Source: Murinocardiopsis flavida
GTDB taxonomy: Bacteria > Actinomycetota > Actinomycetes > Streptosporangiales > Streptosporangiaceae
Direction of reading: 5' to 3'
Assembly: GCF_003014485.1 (NCBI RefSeq)
Contig: NZ_PYGA01000017.1
Coordinates: forward strand, 1 to 64,000
DNA length: 64,000 nucleotides
The translations under genes and the position numbers were made by a program. The notes under the pieces are model-generated. The model made no database searches and was not told the origin of the DNA. It saw only the letters and a program-made list of their open reading frames with translations. Below are positions 54,443 through 62,981 of this stretch, one piece after another. Numbering within the stretch: the first letter of the stretch is position 1; each line of letters opens with the position of its first letter.

Positions 54443-57400
54443 GTGGCACAGAGTTCCGAAACGGGCACGGCCCAAGACGACACCGCCCGGTCCACGACCG
54501 GCCCCGTCGCCGCGTCCACCGCAGGCGCGCCGGCGTCGGAGCAGGCAGCGCCGTCACCGGTCGGCACCGCGACGGACACCCCCGCCGCCGACCCCGCACG
54601 GCAGGCCGGGCGGCGCCCCGGGCGCAGCCGCCTCAACCGGGCCGGTATCCACAACGTCTGGCAGTACGACGACCACGTCTTCCGCTTCGCCGACGGCCGC
54701 CTGCTGCTCCGCGGCCGCAACGGCGCCGGGAAGTCCAAGGCGCTGGAGATGCTGCTGCCGTTCCTGCTCGACGGCGACGCCCGCCGGCTCGACACCACCG
54801 GCACGAGCCGCACCAGCCTGCGCTGGCTGGTGCTCGACGGCCGCACCCCCGCGACCGTCGGCTCCGCCGCGACGCTGGGCTACCTGTGGGTGGAGTTCGC
54901 CGGGCGCGACTCCGACGGCGAACCGCGCTGGACCACCCTCGGGGCCGCCGTCACCGCTGTCCCCGGCGCCACCGACGCCCGAACGGTCTTCTTCGTCACC
55001 GACCGCCGCCCCGGGGAGGACCTCCGGCTGGTCGACGACGGCCGCCCGATGCCCATCGAGCGGCTCCGCGCCGAGGTCGGCCCCGACAACTGCTACGACA
55101 CCCCTGCGCCCTACCGGGCCCGGGTCATGGCCGAGCTGTTCGGCCTGGACGACCCGCTGCGGTACCGCAACCTGATGCACCTGCTGTACCGGCTGCGCCG
55201 CCCCACGATCGGCGAGCGCCTCGAAGCGGGCGAACTCGTCTCGGTCCTCGCCGAGGCGCTGCCGCCCATGGACGAGACGGTTCTCGACCAGGTCGCCCGC
55301 AACATCTCCGACCTCGACTCCGCCCGCGACCGGTTGCGCAGCCTCCGCTCGGCGAAGGAGCAGGTGGGCGACTTCCTCGCCGACTACCGGCATTACCTGC
55401 ACGGCACCCTGCGCGACCAGGTCGCAGCGGTGCGCGCGCAGCTCGACGCCTATTGGCGGCGCGACTCCGAGGTCGCCCGGCTGAGCGAGGAGCTCGACCA
55501 CCTCGTCGCCGAGGAGGGCGAGGTCCAGGAGGAGCGCGACCGGCTGCGCCGCAGCCGCGACACCGCGGCCGCCGACGCCGCCACCCTGGCGTCCAGCAGC
55601 CCCGGCGGTGCGCCGCCCGGCGACGGCGAGCGCGAGGCGCGCTACGCCGCCGTCAACGCCTACATCCGCGCCGCGGAATCCGCGTGGGCCGGCGCCGGGT
55701 ACGCCCTGACCGCCGAGCAGGACGCCAGGACCCGGCTCGACACCGACGTCGCGGCCCTGGAGTCCCGCCTCGCCGCGCTGGGGCGCGAGCACGCCGTCCT
55801 CGCCGAGACGGCGCTCGACTGCGGCATCGGCGCCGACCTGCTCGGCCAGGTCCCCCAGGCCGTGCCCACCACACTCGCGCCGCGCGAGAGCACCACCCGG
55901 GTCAACCTCGAAGGCCTTGAGGAGGCGGTGGAGCGCGACCCCGTGCACGGCATCGACTCCGCCGCGCTTAGCACCGCCCTCGGCGCACTGCACGACCGCC
56001 TCACCGGCGCCGACGACGTCGCCGCCGAACGCGGGCGCGCGGCGTCGGAGCTGCACGAGCGCGCCGTCGCGCGCGACCGCGCGGCGCGGCGCGAGACCGC
56101 GCTCGCCGACGAGGCCGAATGGTGCGACGCCGCACTCGAACGCGCCCGCGAGCGCGAGGCCGTCGCCATCGACACCGTGCGCCGGGCCGGCACCGAGTAC
56201 GCGGCCGCCGTGCGCGCCTGGGCGGGCGAGCTGGGCGCCGCCGCGGAGGACGCCCCGCGCCTCGACGCGCTGGAGGCCTCCGTCGAGCTTCCCCTCGACG
56301 ACGCCCTGCGCGTCCTCGACCCCGATGTGCCGCTGTCCGTCGCCGCGCACGCGCACGCCGCCGTCGACCCCCTCCTCACCGAGCTGCGCTCGCGGCGCGA
56401 CACCGCCGTCAGCGAGGAGCGCGAGCTCGCCGCCGAACTCGATGAGCTGTCCGAGCGCAAGCGCAGCGGCGTCGACCCGGTTCCCGCTGTCCAGCCGTGG
56501 GCCGCCGCCGACCGCGACCACACCAAGGGCGCCCCGTTCTACCTCGCCCTGGAGTTCGCCCCCGGGCTCAGCGACGCCCGCCGCGCCGGGCTCGAGGCGG
56601 CGCTGGAGGCCAGCGGGCTGCTGTCCGGCTGGATCGGCGCCGACGGCGGGGTCCGCGACCCGATGACCCGCGACCTCGTCCTCGCCCCAGGCGAGCCGCT
56701 CACCGGCCGCACCCTCGCCGACCTGCTCGACCCCGTCGAACCGCCGGGGTCCGGGGTCACCCAGCGCACCGTTGCCGCGCTGCTGTCGTCCATCGCGCTG
56801 GACCCCGATGACGGCGCGCCGCCCGCCTCGGGTACCTGCGCCGTCGCCACCGACGGACGCTGGCGGCTCGGTGTGGCGTCGGGCGCGCACAGCAAGACCG
56901 TCGCCGAGTTCATCGGCAGGGAGGCGCGCACGCGCGGCAACGCGCGCCAGCTCGCCAACGTCGACCGGCGCATCGCCATAGCCGAGGCGCTGCTCGCCGA
57001 GGCCGAGGAGCGGCGCGCCGACATCGAACGCCGCCACGCCGCCCTCGTCCGGCTCGCGCGCACCGTGCCGTCGAGCGCCGACCTGCTCTCGGGCTGGGCC
57101 GCGCTCGACACCGCGCGCACCTGGCTGTCGCAGGCCGAACGCGACCGCGCCACCGCGGCGCGCGCCGCCGAGACCGCCCGCACAGCGGCCCTGGACCTGC
57201 GCCGCGCCGTCGCGGACCAGGCCGACCCCGACACCCTGCCCACCGGGGCCGACGAACTCGCCGGTGTCCTCGCCGGGATCGGGCGGCTGCGCGCCGAGAT
57301 CGGCGCGACGCACCGCGACCTCGAATCGCTCGCCCTGCGCCTGGCTGAGTACCGCACCCGCATCGAGGAGTGGGAGCGGATCCGCGACGACCGGATCCTC

Positions 57401-58864
57401 GCGGAGGACGCCCGCTCCGCCGCCATCAGCGACATGATCACCGTCCGGCGCGAGACCGAGCTCACCGACCGCGCGCGCGGAGCGGCGCCGGAGCAGATCG
57501 AGGCAGCCGTCGGCGAGGTCCGCGGCCGCCGCGACACGGCAGCCGACGCCCTGCCCGCGGTCGAGCGCGCCGCCCAGCAGGCCCGCGACGACAGGGTCGC
57601 GGCCGAGACCCGGCTCGACACCGGCGTGTCGGAGCGCGCGGCGCAGGCGCAGCGGGCGCTCGACTCCGGCGCGCCGCTGCGCGCCATGCTGGCGGGCCCC
57701 GACGGGGCGCCCGACCCCGCCCTGCTCACGGCGGCCGGCCTGCCCGAGAAGACCGCGTCGCTCGCCGCCGCCGCACCCGAGACGGCGGCGGCCGAGCCGG
57801 ACACCGACGAACCGGCCGACCTCGCCGAGCAGGTGCGGGCGCTCGACTCCCTCGTCGCCGCCATCGAGGACGCGCTGCCCGACGAGGCGACCGCCGACAT
57901 CGACAACAGCGGCATCCTGCGCCGCCGCGAGGAATTGCACGGGCTGCTCGCCGAGGGCGGCGCCGCGGCCGCGCGCACCGAGCTGACCGAGCCGGCCGGG
58001 GTCAAGCGGCTCCTCGTCCACGACGACGACGGCACGCACGACATCACGGCCTTCGGCGACCGGCTCACCGACGCCATCGCGCAAGCGGAGGAGACGGCCG
58101 CGCGGCGCGAGGAGGAGGCGTACGAGCGCCACCTGCTGGGCGAGCTCGCCGCCCACCTGTCCCGCCAGATCGACCAGGCCCGCGCCCTCATCGCCACCAT
58201 GAACGAGGTCCTCGGCGAGGTCACCACCTCCCAGGGGCTCGGCGTGCGGCTCGACTGGCGGCTCGCGCCGGACGCCGACGAGGACATCCGCGCGGTGGTC
58301 CCGCTGCTGGACCGCCCCGCAGAGCAGCGGACCCGGGTCGAGACCACCCGGCTGCGCGACGCACTGCGCCGCTGCATCGAGGCCATCCGCCGACTCGACC
58401 CCACCGCCACGGGCGGCGCCCAGCTCCGCTCGGCGCTCGACTACCGGTCCTGGTTCGCCTTCACGGTCTATGTGACCGACACCGCCCGCCCCGAGCGGGA
58501 GCGCAGGCTCAGCCACCGCACCGCGCTCAGCCAGGGCGAGCAGCGGGTCATCGCCTACCTGGTGCTGTTCGCCGCGGCGGCGGCGCAGTTCGATTCCCTC
58601 GCGGAGCACGCGCCCGACGCGCCGCGCCTCATCCTCCTCGACGATGCTTTCGCCAAGGTCGACGAGCCCACCCACGGCCGCCTCCTCGGCCTGCTCGTCG
58701 AGCTCGACCTCGACTTCGTGCTCACCTCCGAACGCCTGTGGGGCTGCTTCGCCAGCGTCCCGAGCCTGCACATCTACGAATGCCTGCGCGACCCCGCGTC
58801 GCCCGGGATCGCCACCCTGCACTTCACCTGGGACGGCAACCGCCGCAAACTCCTCGGCGTCTGA
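54443..58864 (+). CDS. jetC: JetC-like SMC ATPase (TIGR02680)
   Basis: A 1473-residue SMC/MukB-like ATPase, the motor of Wadjet, which extrudes DNA loops and in complete systems presents plasmids to JetD for cleavage. Walker A is GRNGAGKS (91-98) after a 60-residue disordered start; two long coiled coils rich in Glu/Arg/Ala flank a central hinge; the signature LSQGEQRV is near 1362 and Walker B LILLDDAFAKVDE near 1396, followed by TSERLWGC. The residue after the Walker B Asp is Asp, where many ABC ATPases have Glu. No JetD gene follows. Length and motifs look complete. Confidence 0.85.
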   Translation: MAQSSETGTAQDDTARSTTGPVAASTAGAPASEQAAPSPVGTATDTPAADPARQAGRRPGRSRLNRAGIHNVWQYDDHVFRFADGRLLLRGRNGAGKSKALEMLLPFLLDGDARRLDTTGTSRTSLRWLVLDGRTPATVGSAATLGYLWVEFAGRDSDGEPRWTTLGAAVTAVPGATDARTVFFVTDRRPGEDLRLVDDGRPMPIERLRAEVGPDNCYDTPAPYRARVMAELFGLDDPLRYRNLMHLLYRLRRPTIGERLEAGELVSVLAEALPPMDETVLDQVARNISDLDSARDRLRSLRSAKEQVGDFLADYRHYLHGTLRDQVAAVRAQLDAYWRRDSEVARLSEELDHLVAEEGEVQEERDRLRRSRDTAAADAATLASSSPGGAPPGDGEREARYAAVNAYIRAAESAWAGAGYALTAEQDARTRLDTDVAALESRLAALGREHAVLAETALDCGIGADLLGQVPQAVPTTLAPRESTTRVNLEGLEEAVERDPVHGIDSAALSTALGALHDRLTGADDVAAERGRAASELHERAVARDRAARRETALADEAEWCDAALERAREREAVAIDTVRRAGTEYAAAVRAWAGELGAAAEDAPRLDALEASVELPLDDALRVLDPDVPLSVAAHAHAAVDPLLTELRSRRDTAVSEERELAAELDELSERKRSGVDPVPAVQPWAAADRDHTKGAPFYLALEFAPGLSDARRAGLEAALEASGLLSGWIGADGGVRDPMTRDLVLAPGEPLTGRTLADLLDPVEPPGSGVTQRTVAALLSSIALDPDDGAPPASGTCAVATDGRWRLGVASGAHSKTVAEFIGREARTRGNARQLANVDRRIAIAEALLAEAEERRADIERRHAALVRLARTVPSSADLLSGWAALDTARTWLSQAERDRATAARAAETARTAALDLRRAVADQADPDTLPTGADELAGVLAGIGRLRAEIGATHRDLESLALRLAEYRTRIEEWERIRDDRILAEDARSAAISDMITVRRETELTDRARGAAPEQIEAAVGEVRGRRDTAADALPAVERAAQQARDDRVAAETRLDTGVSERAAQAQRALDSGAPLRAMLAGPDGAPDPALLTAAGLPEKTASLAAAAPETAAAEPDTDEPADLAEQVRALDSLVAAIEDALPDEATADIDNSGILRRREELHGLLAEGGAAAARTELTEPAGVKRLLVHDDDGTHDITAFGDRLTDAIAQAEETAARREEEAYERHLLGELAAHLSRQIDQARALIATMNEVLGEVTTSQGLGVRLDWRLAPDADEDIRAVVPLLDRPAEQRTRVETTRLRDALRRCIEAIRRLDPTATGGAQLRSALDYRSWFAFTVYVTDTARPERERRLSHRTALSQGEQRVIAYLVLFAAAAAQFDSLAEHAPDAPRLILLDDAFAKVDEPTHGRLLGLLVELDLDFVLTSERLWGCFASVPSLHIYECLRDPASPGIATLHFTWDGNRRKLLGV

Positions 58865-59170
58865 CCCGATCGATCCGCACCGGAGCCACAACGACCGGCC
58901 AAGCAGGCCGGTCCCCGAGGCGTAATCAGTCCGGTCGCCCAAGGGGGTTTTGTACCTCATTCCCAGGGGGTGTCTCCGGGAGTCGCGGTGGAGGGGCGCG
59001 CCGGTGTCTGGACTGACGAGCGAGGAGCGACCGAGGTACGAGGGAGCGACGAGCGAGGAGGGAAGGCACCGGCCTGAAGCGCCCCGTAGCCGCGGCGACC
59101 AAGAAGCAGGTCTACTTGTTTGGCATGACCTGTCCTAGTCTGCAATGGCGAGATCGACTCAGAAGCAGGT
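58865..59170. repeat. Intergenic region with GA-rich direct repeats
   Basis: Where jetD would be expected there is only about 300 bases of non-coding sequence. GACGAGCGAGGAG occurs at 59015-59027 and again at 59048-59060, 33 bases apart, within a longer purine-rich stretch of GAGCGA/GAGGAG units. AGAAGCAGGT is also repeated at 59102 and 59161. TAGTCT at 59136-59141 is a possible -10 for the ATPase gene. No JetD (DUF3322/DUF2399) sequence is readable in any frame. Confidence 0.55.
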
Positions 59171-61261
59171 GTGGTGACGGTGACGGCCCCAGCAACGTTC
59201 GCCGGACAGGTTCCGAATCGGCGCGGTGATCCGGCGCGTCCTGAGCGTTCTATTGAGGAGCGGCTGGCCGAGGCGCCTCTTGATGGTGAGGCCCGCCGCT
59301 GGGCGGTCGCGGCTCTGCTCGGTGATGACGCTGTCGCGTCGTGCGTCGACGGCGATGACGCCCCGCTGCCGGAGCCGCGGCCGGGCCCCGCTCCGGAGCC
59401 TGTCGCGGTTCGGCGCAGTTTCCTCAGCAGGGTCGAGGTGCAGGGGTTCCGCGGTATCGGTCGTACGGCGGCGTTGGAGTTCCCGCCGGGGCCGGGGCTC
59501 ACGGTCATCGTGGGCCGCAACGGTTCGGGGAAGTCCAGTTTCGCCGAGGCGGCCGAGGCGGCGTTGACGGGCCGCAATCTGCGGTGGGATGCCATGCCCA
59601 CCGCGTGGCGCGATGGCTGGCGGAATCTGCATTTCGACGACCGCACGGAGATCGCGGTCGATCTGCACTTGTCGGGCGACTCCGCGCCGACGCGCATCAC
59701 GCGCACGTGGTCGGGTGAGAGTGTGCGGTCGGCGCGCGGCCGCGTGGTGGGCCCGGACGGTGTCTCCGGGCCGCTGCGCAGTCTGGGGTGGGACACCGAA
59801 CTGGTGCGCTACCGCCCGTTCCTGTCCTATGACGAGCTCGGGCGGGCGGTGCATGGCCGCTCCGCGGAGCTGTACGACACTCTCACGGGTTTGCTGGGCC
59901 TCACCGGGTTGGCCGATGCGGAGCGGCGGCTCGCCAAGGCGTGTGAGCGTCTGGCGAAGGAGCAGGACGCGCCCAGCCGCGCGCTGCCTCTTCTGGTCGA
60001 GCGGTTGCGGGGCTACGACGATCCCCGTGCGCGTTCCGCTGTGGAGCTGCTCACCGCGCAGTCGATCGATCTCGGCCGCGTCGCGGCGATCGCGGCCGAC
60101 GACGGGCCGGCCGATCCCGCGGCGCAGGTGGTCCTGCGGCGGTTGCGGCGGCTCGCCGTGCCGGAGCGGGCGCTGCTGAACGACGTCGTCAACGAGTTGC
60201 GGGGCGCCGCCATGGAGCTCGCCATGGCGGCGGGCACCAAGGGCGACCGCGCCCATGGCCTTGTCGAGCTGTTGGGAGCGGCGCTGGAGCACCATCGCCG
60301 CCACCCGGCGGAGCAGGACTGCCCCACGTGCGGCACCTCCGACGCGATCGGGCCGCAGTGGGTGCGCCGCGCCGAGGCGGAGATCGCGTCCCTGCGGACT
60401 CTCGCTGCGAGTGCGTCGTCGGCGTACGAACGGGCCGAGAAGGCCCGCGACCAGGCCCGGTTCCTAGTGGCGCCGCCGCCGTCCTGGCTGCCGCCCGACA
60501 GCGACCTCGGCGTGCTGTGGGCCGAGTGGGCCGCCGGCGGTGAACTCGCGGACCTCCGCGAGCTGGCCGACCACATCGAGACGGTCGGCCGCAGGCTGCG
60601 TTCGGCCGCCATCAGCGCGCGCAAGGCGGCGACCGAGCGTCTGGCCGACCCCACGGAGGGCTGGTCGTCGGCGGCCGAGGATCTCGCGGCGTGGGTCGAG
60701 GACGCCCACGCGGCCATGCGGGCCCGGCAGACCCTCGCCCCCGCGGGGCAGGCGCTCGAATGGTTCACCGAGGCGGCCCGGCAGGTCCGGGCCGACCGCC
60801 TGCGCCCGCTGTCGGCGCAGGCCGAGCAGGTCTGGCACCGGCTCCGCCAGGAGCGCCACATCGATCTCGACGCTCTGCGCCTGGTGGGCAGGGGCGCGCA
60901 GCGGCGGGTGGCGGTCGATGTGAGCGTCGACGGCTCCGATCCCGGCGGCAACGCGCCCGGGCTGCTGAGCCAGGGCGAGTTCCAGGCGCTCGCGCTGTCG
61001 ATCTGCCTGCCGCGCACGCTCATCGCCGAGAACCCGTTCGGGTTCCTGGTGCTCGACGACCCGGTGCAGGCCATGGACACCGAGACGGTCGAGGGGCTCG
61101 CGGCCGTGCTGGCCGAGGTGGGGCGGCACCGCCAGCTCATCGTGTTCACCCACGACACCCGGTTGTCCGACTCCATCCGGCGCCTCGGCCTGCCGGCCGG
61201 GATCCGCACGATCCACCGCGATGCGATGTCGAACGTGTGGGTGACCGAGGACACCGCATGA
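59171..61261 (+). CDS. Rad50/SbcC-like ATPase with zinc-hook motif
   Basis: A 696-residue ABC-type ATPase of the Rad50/RecF/SMC class. After a 75-residue variable start come FLSRVEVQGFRGIGRTAALE, Walker A GRNGSGKSS (115-123), a first coiled region, a central CPTCG (Cys384, Cys387) that matches a Rad50 zinc hook, a second coil, the signature LLSQGEFQALALS (near 598), Walker B FLVLDDPVQAMD (near 624) and the H-loop FTHD. No nuclease partner is adjacent. Codons end in T more often than in neighbours, hinting at acquisition. Similar ATPases occur in Lamassu and related defences, but a lone gene is not diagnostic. GTG 59171 is used; 59174 and 59180 are alternatives. Confidence 0.78.
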   Translation: MVTVTAPATFAGQVPNRRGDPARPERSIEERLAEAPLDGEARRWAVAALLGDDAVASCVDGDDAPLPEPRPGPAPEPVAVRRSFLSRVEVQGFRGIGRTAALEFPPGPGLTVIVGRNGSGKSSFAEAAEAALTGRNLRWDAMPTAWRDGWRNLHFDDRTEIAVDLHLSGDSAPTRITRTWSGESVRSARGRVVGPDGVSGPLRSLGWDTELVRYRPFLSYDELGRAVHGRSAELYDTLTGLLGLTGLADAERRLAKACERLAKEQDAPSRALPLLVERLRGYDDPRARSAVELLTAQSIDLGRVAAIAADDGPADPAAQVVLRRLRRLAVPERALLNDVVNELRGAAMELAMAAGTKGDRAHGLVELLGAALEHHRRHPAEQDCPTCGTSDAIGPQWVRRAEAEIASLRTLAASASSAYERAEKARDQARFLVAPPPSWLPPDSDLGVLWAEWAAGGELADLRELADHIETVGRRLRSAAISARKAATERLADPTEGWSSAAEDLAAWVEDAHAAMRARQTLAPAGQALEWFTEAARQVRADRLRPLSAQAEQVWHRLRQERHIDLDALRLVGRGAQRRVAVDVSVDGSDPGGNAPGLLSQGEFQALALSICLPRTLIAENPFGFLVLDDPVQAMDTETVEGLAAVLAEVGRHRQLIVFTHDTRLSDSIRRLGLPAGIRTIHRDAMSNVWVTEDTA

Positions 61262-61370
61262 GCCTGCCGCCGGAGGGGATTTCGATTTGGCAGAGCACCC
61301 CGCGACACCTGTATAGTCGTGTCCAACGCCAGCGCGGAGCACCGCACGGAAGTGCCGCCCGCAGTAGCGT

Positions 61371-61443
61371 GCCCCTTTAGCTCAGTCGGCAGAGCGTCTC
61401 CATGGTAAGGAGAAGGTCTACGGTTCGATTCCGTAAAGGGGCT
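61371..61443 (+). tRNA. tRNA-Thr (GGU)
   Basis: A 73-base tRNA. Acceptor GCCCCTT/AAGGGGC, D-stem GCTC/GAGC, anticodon stem TCTCC/GGAGA with loop ATGGTAA giving anticodon GGT, T-stem TACGG/CCGTA. CCA is encoded at 61444-61446. It closes the island on the right and begins the conserved tRNA-Thr/tRNA-Met/rpmG block. Confidence 0.95.
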
Positions 61444-61557
61444 CCACCACTTGATGAGGTCCGGTCCACTCAGGTGGGTGACCGGCGGAAATCTCATTCG
61501 CCGGTCGGATCGGGTTCGGGTAGCATGCAAAGGCCGCCCGGGGGACCCGGTCGACGA

Positions 61558-61630
61558 GGCGGAGTAGCTCAGTCGGTAGAGCAAGCGGCTCATAATCGCT
61601 GTGTCGTCGGTTCAAGTCCGGCCTCCGCTA
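61558..61630 (+). tRNA. tRNA-Met (CAU), elongator type
   Basis: A 73-base tRNA. Acceptor GGCGGAG/CTCCGCT (one G-U pair), anticodon loop CTCATAA giving CAT at 61591-61593, T-loop TTCAAGT. The paired first base of the acceptor stem argues against an initiator. Its place between tRNA-Thr and rpmG is standard in actinomycetes. Confidence 0.92.
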
Positions 61631-61748
61631 CTACCTGCGCGTACCCCTGCCGAGTTCGTCAGGGGTCCACGCAGGTCTTTTTGAGTGTCGCGGCATCTTC
61701 GCCGCGCGGATATGTCCTAAGGTTTTCCAGCGAGAAAGGCACTCCGAC

Positions 61749-61913
61749 GTGGCTGCCACCGACGTGAGGCCGAAGATCACCCTGGCCTGCCAGGAGTGCA
61801 AGCACCGCAACTACATCACGCGCAAGAACCGTCGGAACAACCCCGACCGGCTTGAGCTGAAGAAGTTCTGCCCCAACTGCCGCACCCACCGCGAGCACAA
61901 AGAGACCCGCTAG
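61749..61913 (+). CDS. rpmG: Large ribosomal subunit protein bL33
   Basis: A 54-residue ribosomal protein. It keeps the four cysteines of the zinc-binding (C+) form: CQECKHRN and [17 protein letters not shown] 61749 is preceded by AGAAAGG at good spacing. Streptomycetes have zinc-dependent and zinc-independent copies; this is the zinc-type form. A terminator follows. Confidence 0.95.
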   Translation: MAATDVRPKITLACQECKHRNYITRKNRRNNPDRLELKKFCPNCRTHREHKETR

Positions 61914-61965
61914 TCTCGCCGCGGCACCGGCGCGCCCGAGGGTCCGGTGCGGTGCCCATCGCAGC

Positions 61966-62002
61966 AGTAGCCCAGTGAGCGCGCGGCGCTCTCTGGGCTA
62001 CT
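61966..62002 (+). terminator. Hairpin after rpmG
   Basis: Seventeen-base arms 61966-61982 (starting AGTAGCCCAG) and 61986-62002 pair with one mismatch around a 3-base loop. It lies about 50 bases after rpmG and before hadA. Confidence 0.85.
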
Positions 62003-62066
62003 AGTGTGTTCGGGGCCCTGCCCGCGGTCGCCGCCCGGGCCCGGGGCCAGTCGTGAGAGGGAGTCC

Positions 62067-62528
62067 ATGGCGATCAACCGCGAGTTCCTGGGGCGGGAGT
62101 ACACCTCCCCTGAACCGTACGAAGTCACCCGGGTGAAGATCCGCGAGTTCGCCGACGCGATCGGCGACGCCAACCCGGTGTACCGCGACCCGGCCACCGC
62201 GCGCGCCGCCGGGTATCCCGACGTCATCGCCCCGCCGACCTTCGCCATCGTCATGGGGATGGAGGGCGCCGGGCAGGCCATGTTCGACCCCGACCTGCGG
62301 TTGGACTACTCGCGTGTGGTCCACGGCGACCAGAGCTTCCGCCACTCCCGCCCGGTCCGGGCCGGCGACGTGCTCACCTGCGTCACCCGCATCCGCGACG
62401 TCAAGGCGCTCGGCGGCAACGAGCTGCTCACCGTCGACAGCGACATCAGCACGGTCGACGGTGAGCACGTCGTCACCGCGTCCAACATGATGGTCGTGCG
62501 CGGCGGTGCCGCGCAGGGCTCCGAGTAG
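62067..62528 (+). CDS. hadA: MaoC-like (3R)-hydroxyacyl dehydratase subunit HadA
   Basis: A 153-residue hot-dog fold protein, the substrate-holding partner of the heterodimeric (3R)-hydroxyacyl-ACP dehydratase. In mycobacteria HadAB acts in FAS-II/mycolate synthesis; in other actinobacteria the pair is kept upstream of murB, with a role in fatty-acid elongation inferred. Segments: KIREFADAIGDANPVYRDP, PPTFAIVMGM and RVVHGDQSFRHSRPVRAGD. It lacks the catalytic Asp-His pair, which is in HadB. ATG 62067 follows GAGAGGGAG. Confidence 0.9.
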   Translation: MAINREFLGREYTSPEPYEVTRVKIREFADAIGDANPVYRDPATARAAGYPDVIAPPTFAIVMGMEGAGQAMFDPDLRLDYSRVVHGDQSFRHSRPVRAGDVLTCVTRIRDVKALGGNELLTVDSDISTVDGEHVVTASNMMVVRGGAAQGSE

Positions 62529-62541
62529 CGGGGAGACGCCC

Positions 62542-62970
62542 ATGACCGCCGTCATCAAGTACGCCGACGTCGAGGTCGGCACCGAGATCCCGGAGCAGTC
62601 GTACCCGGTGCGCCGGCTCGACCTCGTCCGCTACGCCGGGGCGTCCGGCGACTTCAACGAGATCCACTGGAGCGGCCGCGTCGCCAAGTCCGTCGGGCTG
62701 CCCGACGTCATCGCGCACGGCATGTTCACCATGGCGCAGGCCGGGCGGCTCATCACCGACTGGGCCGGCGACCCCGGTGCGGTCGAGGAGTACTCGGTGC
62801 GGTTCTCCGCGCCCGTGGTGGTCCCCGACGACGACACCGGCACCGAGATCACCGTCAGCGGTGTGGTGCGCAAGAAGCTCGACGACAACCGGGTCGAGGT
62901 CGCCCTCACGGCGCGCTCCGGCGGCGCCAAGGTCCTGGCCCGCCCCACGGCCGTCGTCCGCCTCGCCTGA
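62542..62970 (+). CDS. hadB: MaoC-like (3R)-hydroxyacyl dehydratase subunit HadB
   Basis: A 142-residue hot-dog fold subunit carrying the catalytic hydratase-2 motif: Asp and His in YAGASGDFNEIHWSGRVA, followed by GLPDVIAHGMFTMAQAGR. It pairs with HadA to dehydrate (3R)-hydroxyacyl thioesters. ATG 62542 has GGGGAG upstream, 13 bases after hadA, so the two are translated as a unit; murB follows after 11 bases. Confidence 0.92.
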   Translation: MTAVIKYADVEVGTEIPEQSYPVRRLDLVRYAGASGDFNEIHWSGRVAKSVGLPDVIAHGMFTMAQAGRLITDWAGDPGAVEEYSVRFSAPVVVPDDDTGTEITVSGVVRKKLDDNRVEVALTARSGGAKVLARPTAVVRLA

Positions 62971-62981
62971 GAAGGAACCGC

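Noticed and set aside
54443-58864. Asp after the Walker B Asp in JetC taken as evidence of a dead ATPase
   Set aside because: RecF/RecN-like ATPases also have LDD at this place, and I cannot check what is normal in TIGR02680; not enough to call inactivation.
54554-58960. A very long open frame (over 1400 codons) on the strand opposite jetC
   Set aside because: It is the antisense shadow of a GC-rich gene; the opposite strand has SMC motifs in order, whereas this frame is Gly/Arg/Val low complexity with no domain.
58865-59170. Searched for a jetD remnant after jetC
   Set aside because: No frame shows DUF3322/DUF2399 features; only repeats and promoter-like sequence.
52020-61261. Considered an integrative element using tRNA-Tyr or tRNA-Thr as attachment site
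   Set aside because: No integrase, no phage genes and no repeated tRNA 3' end was found at the other side; the tRNA flanks alone do not prove integration.
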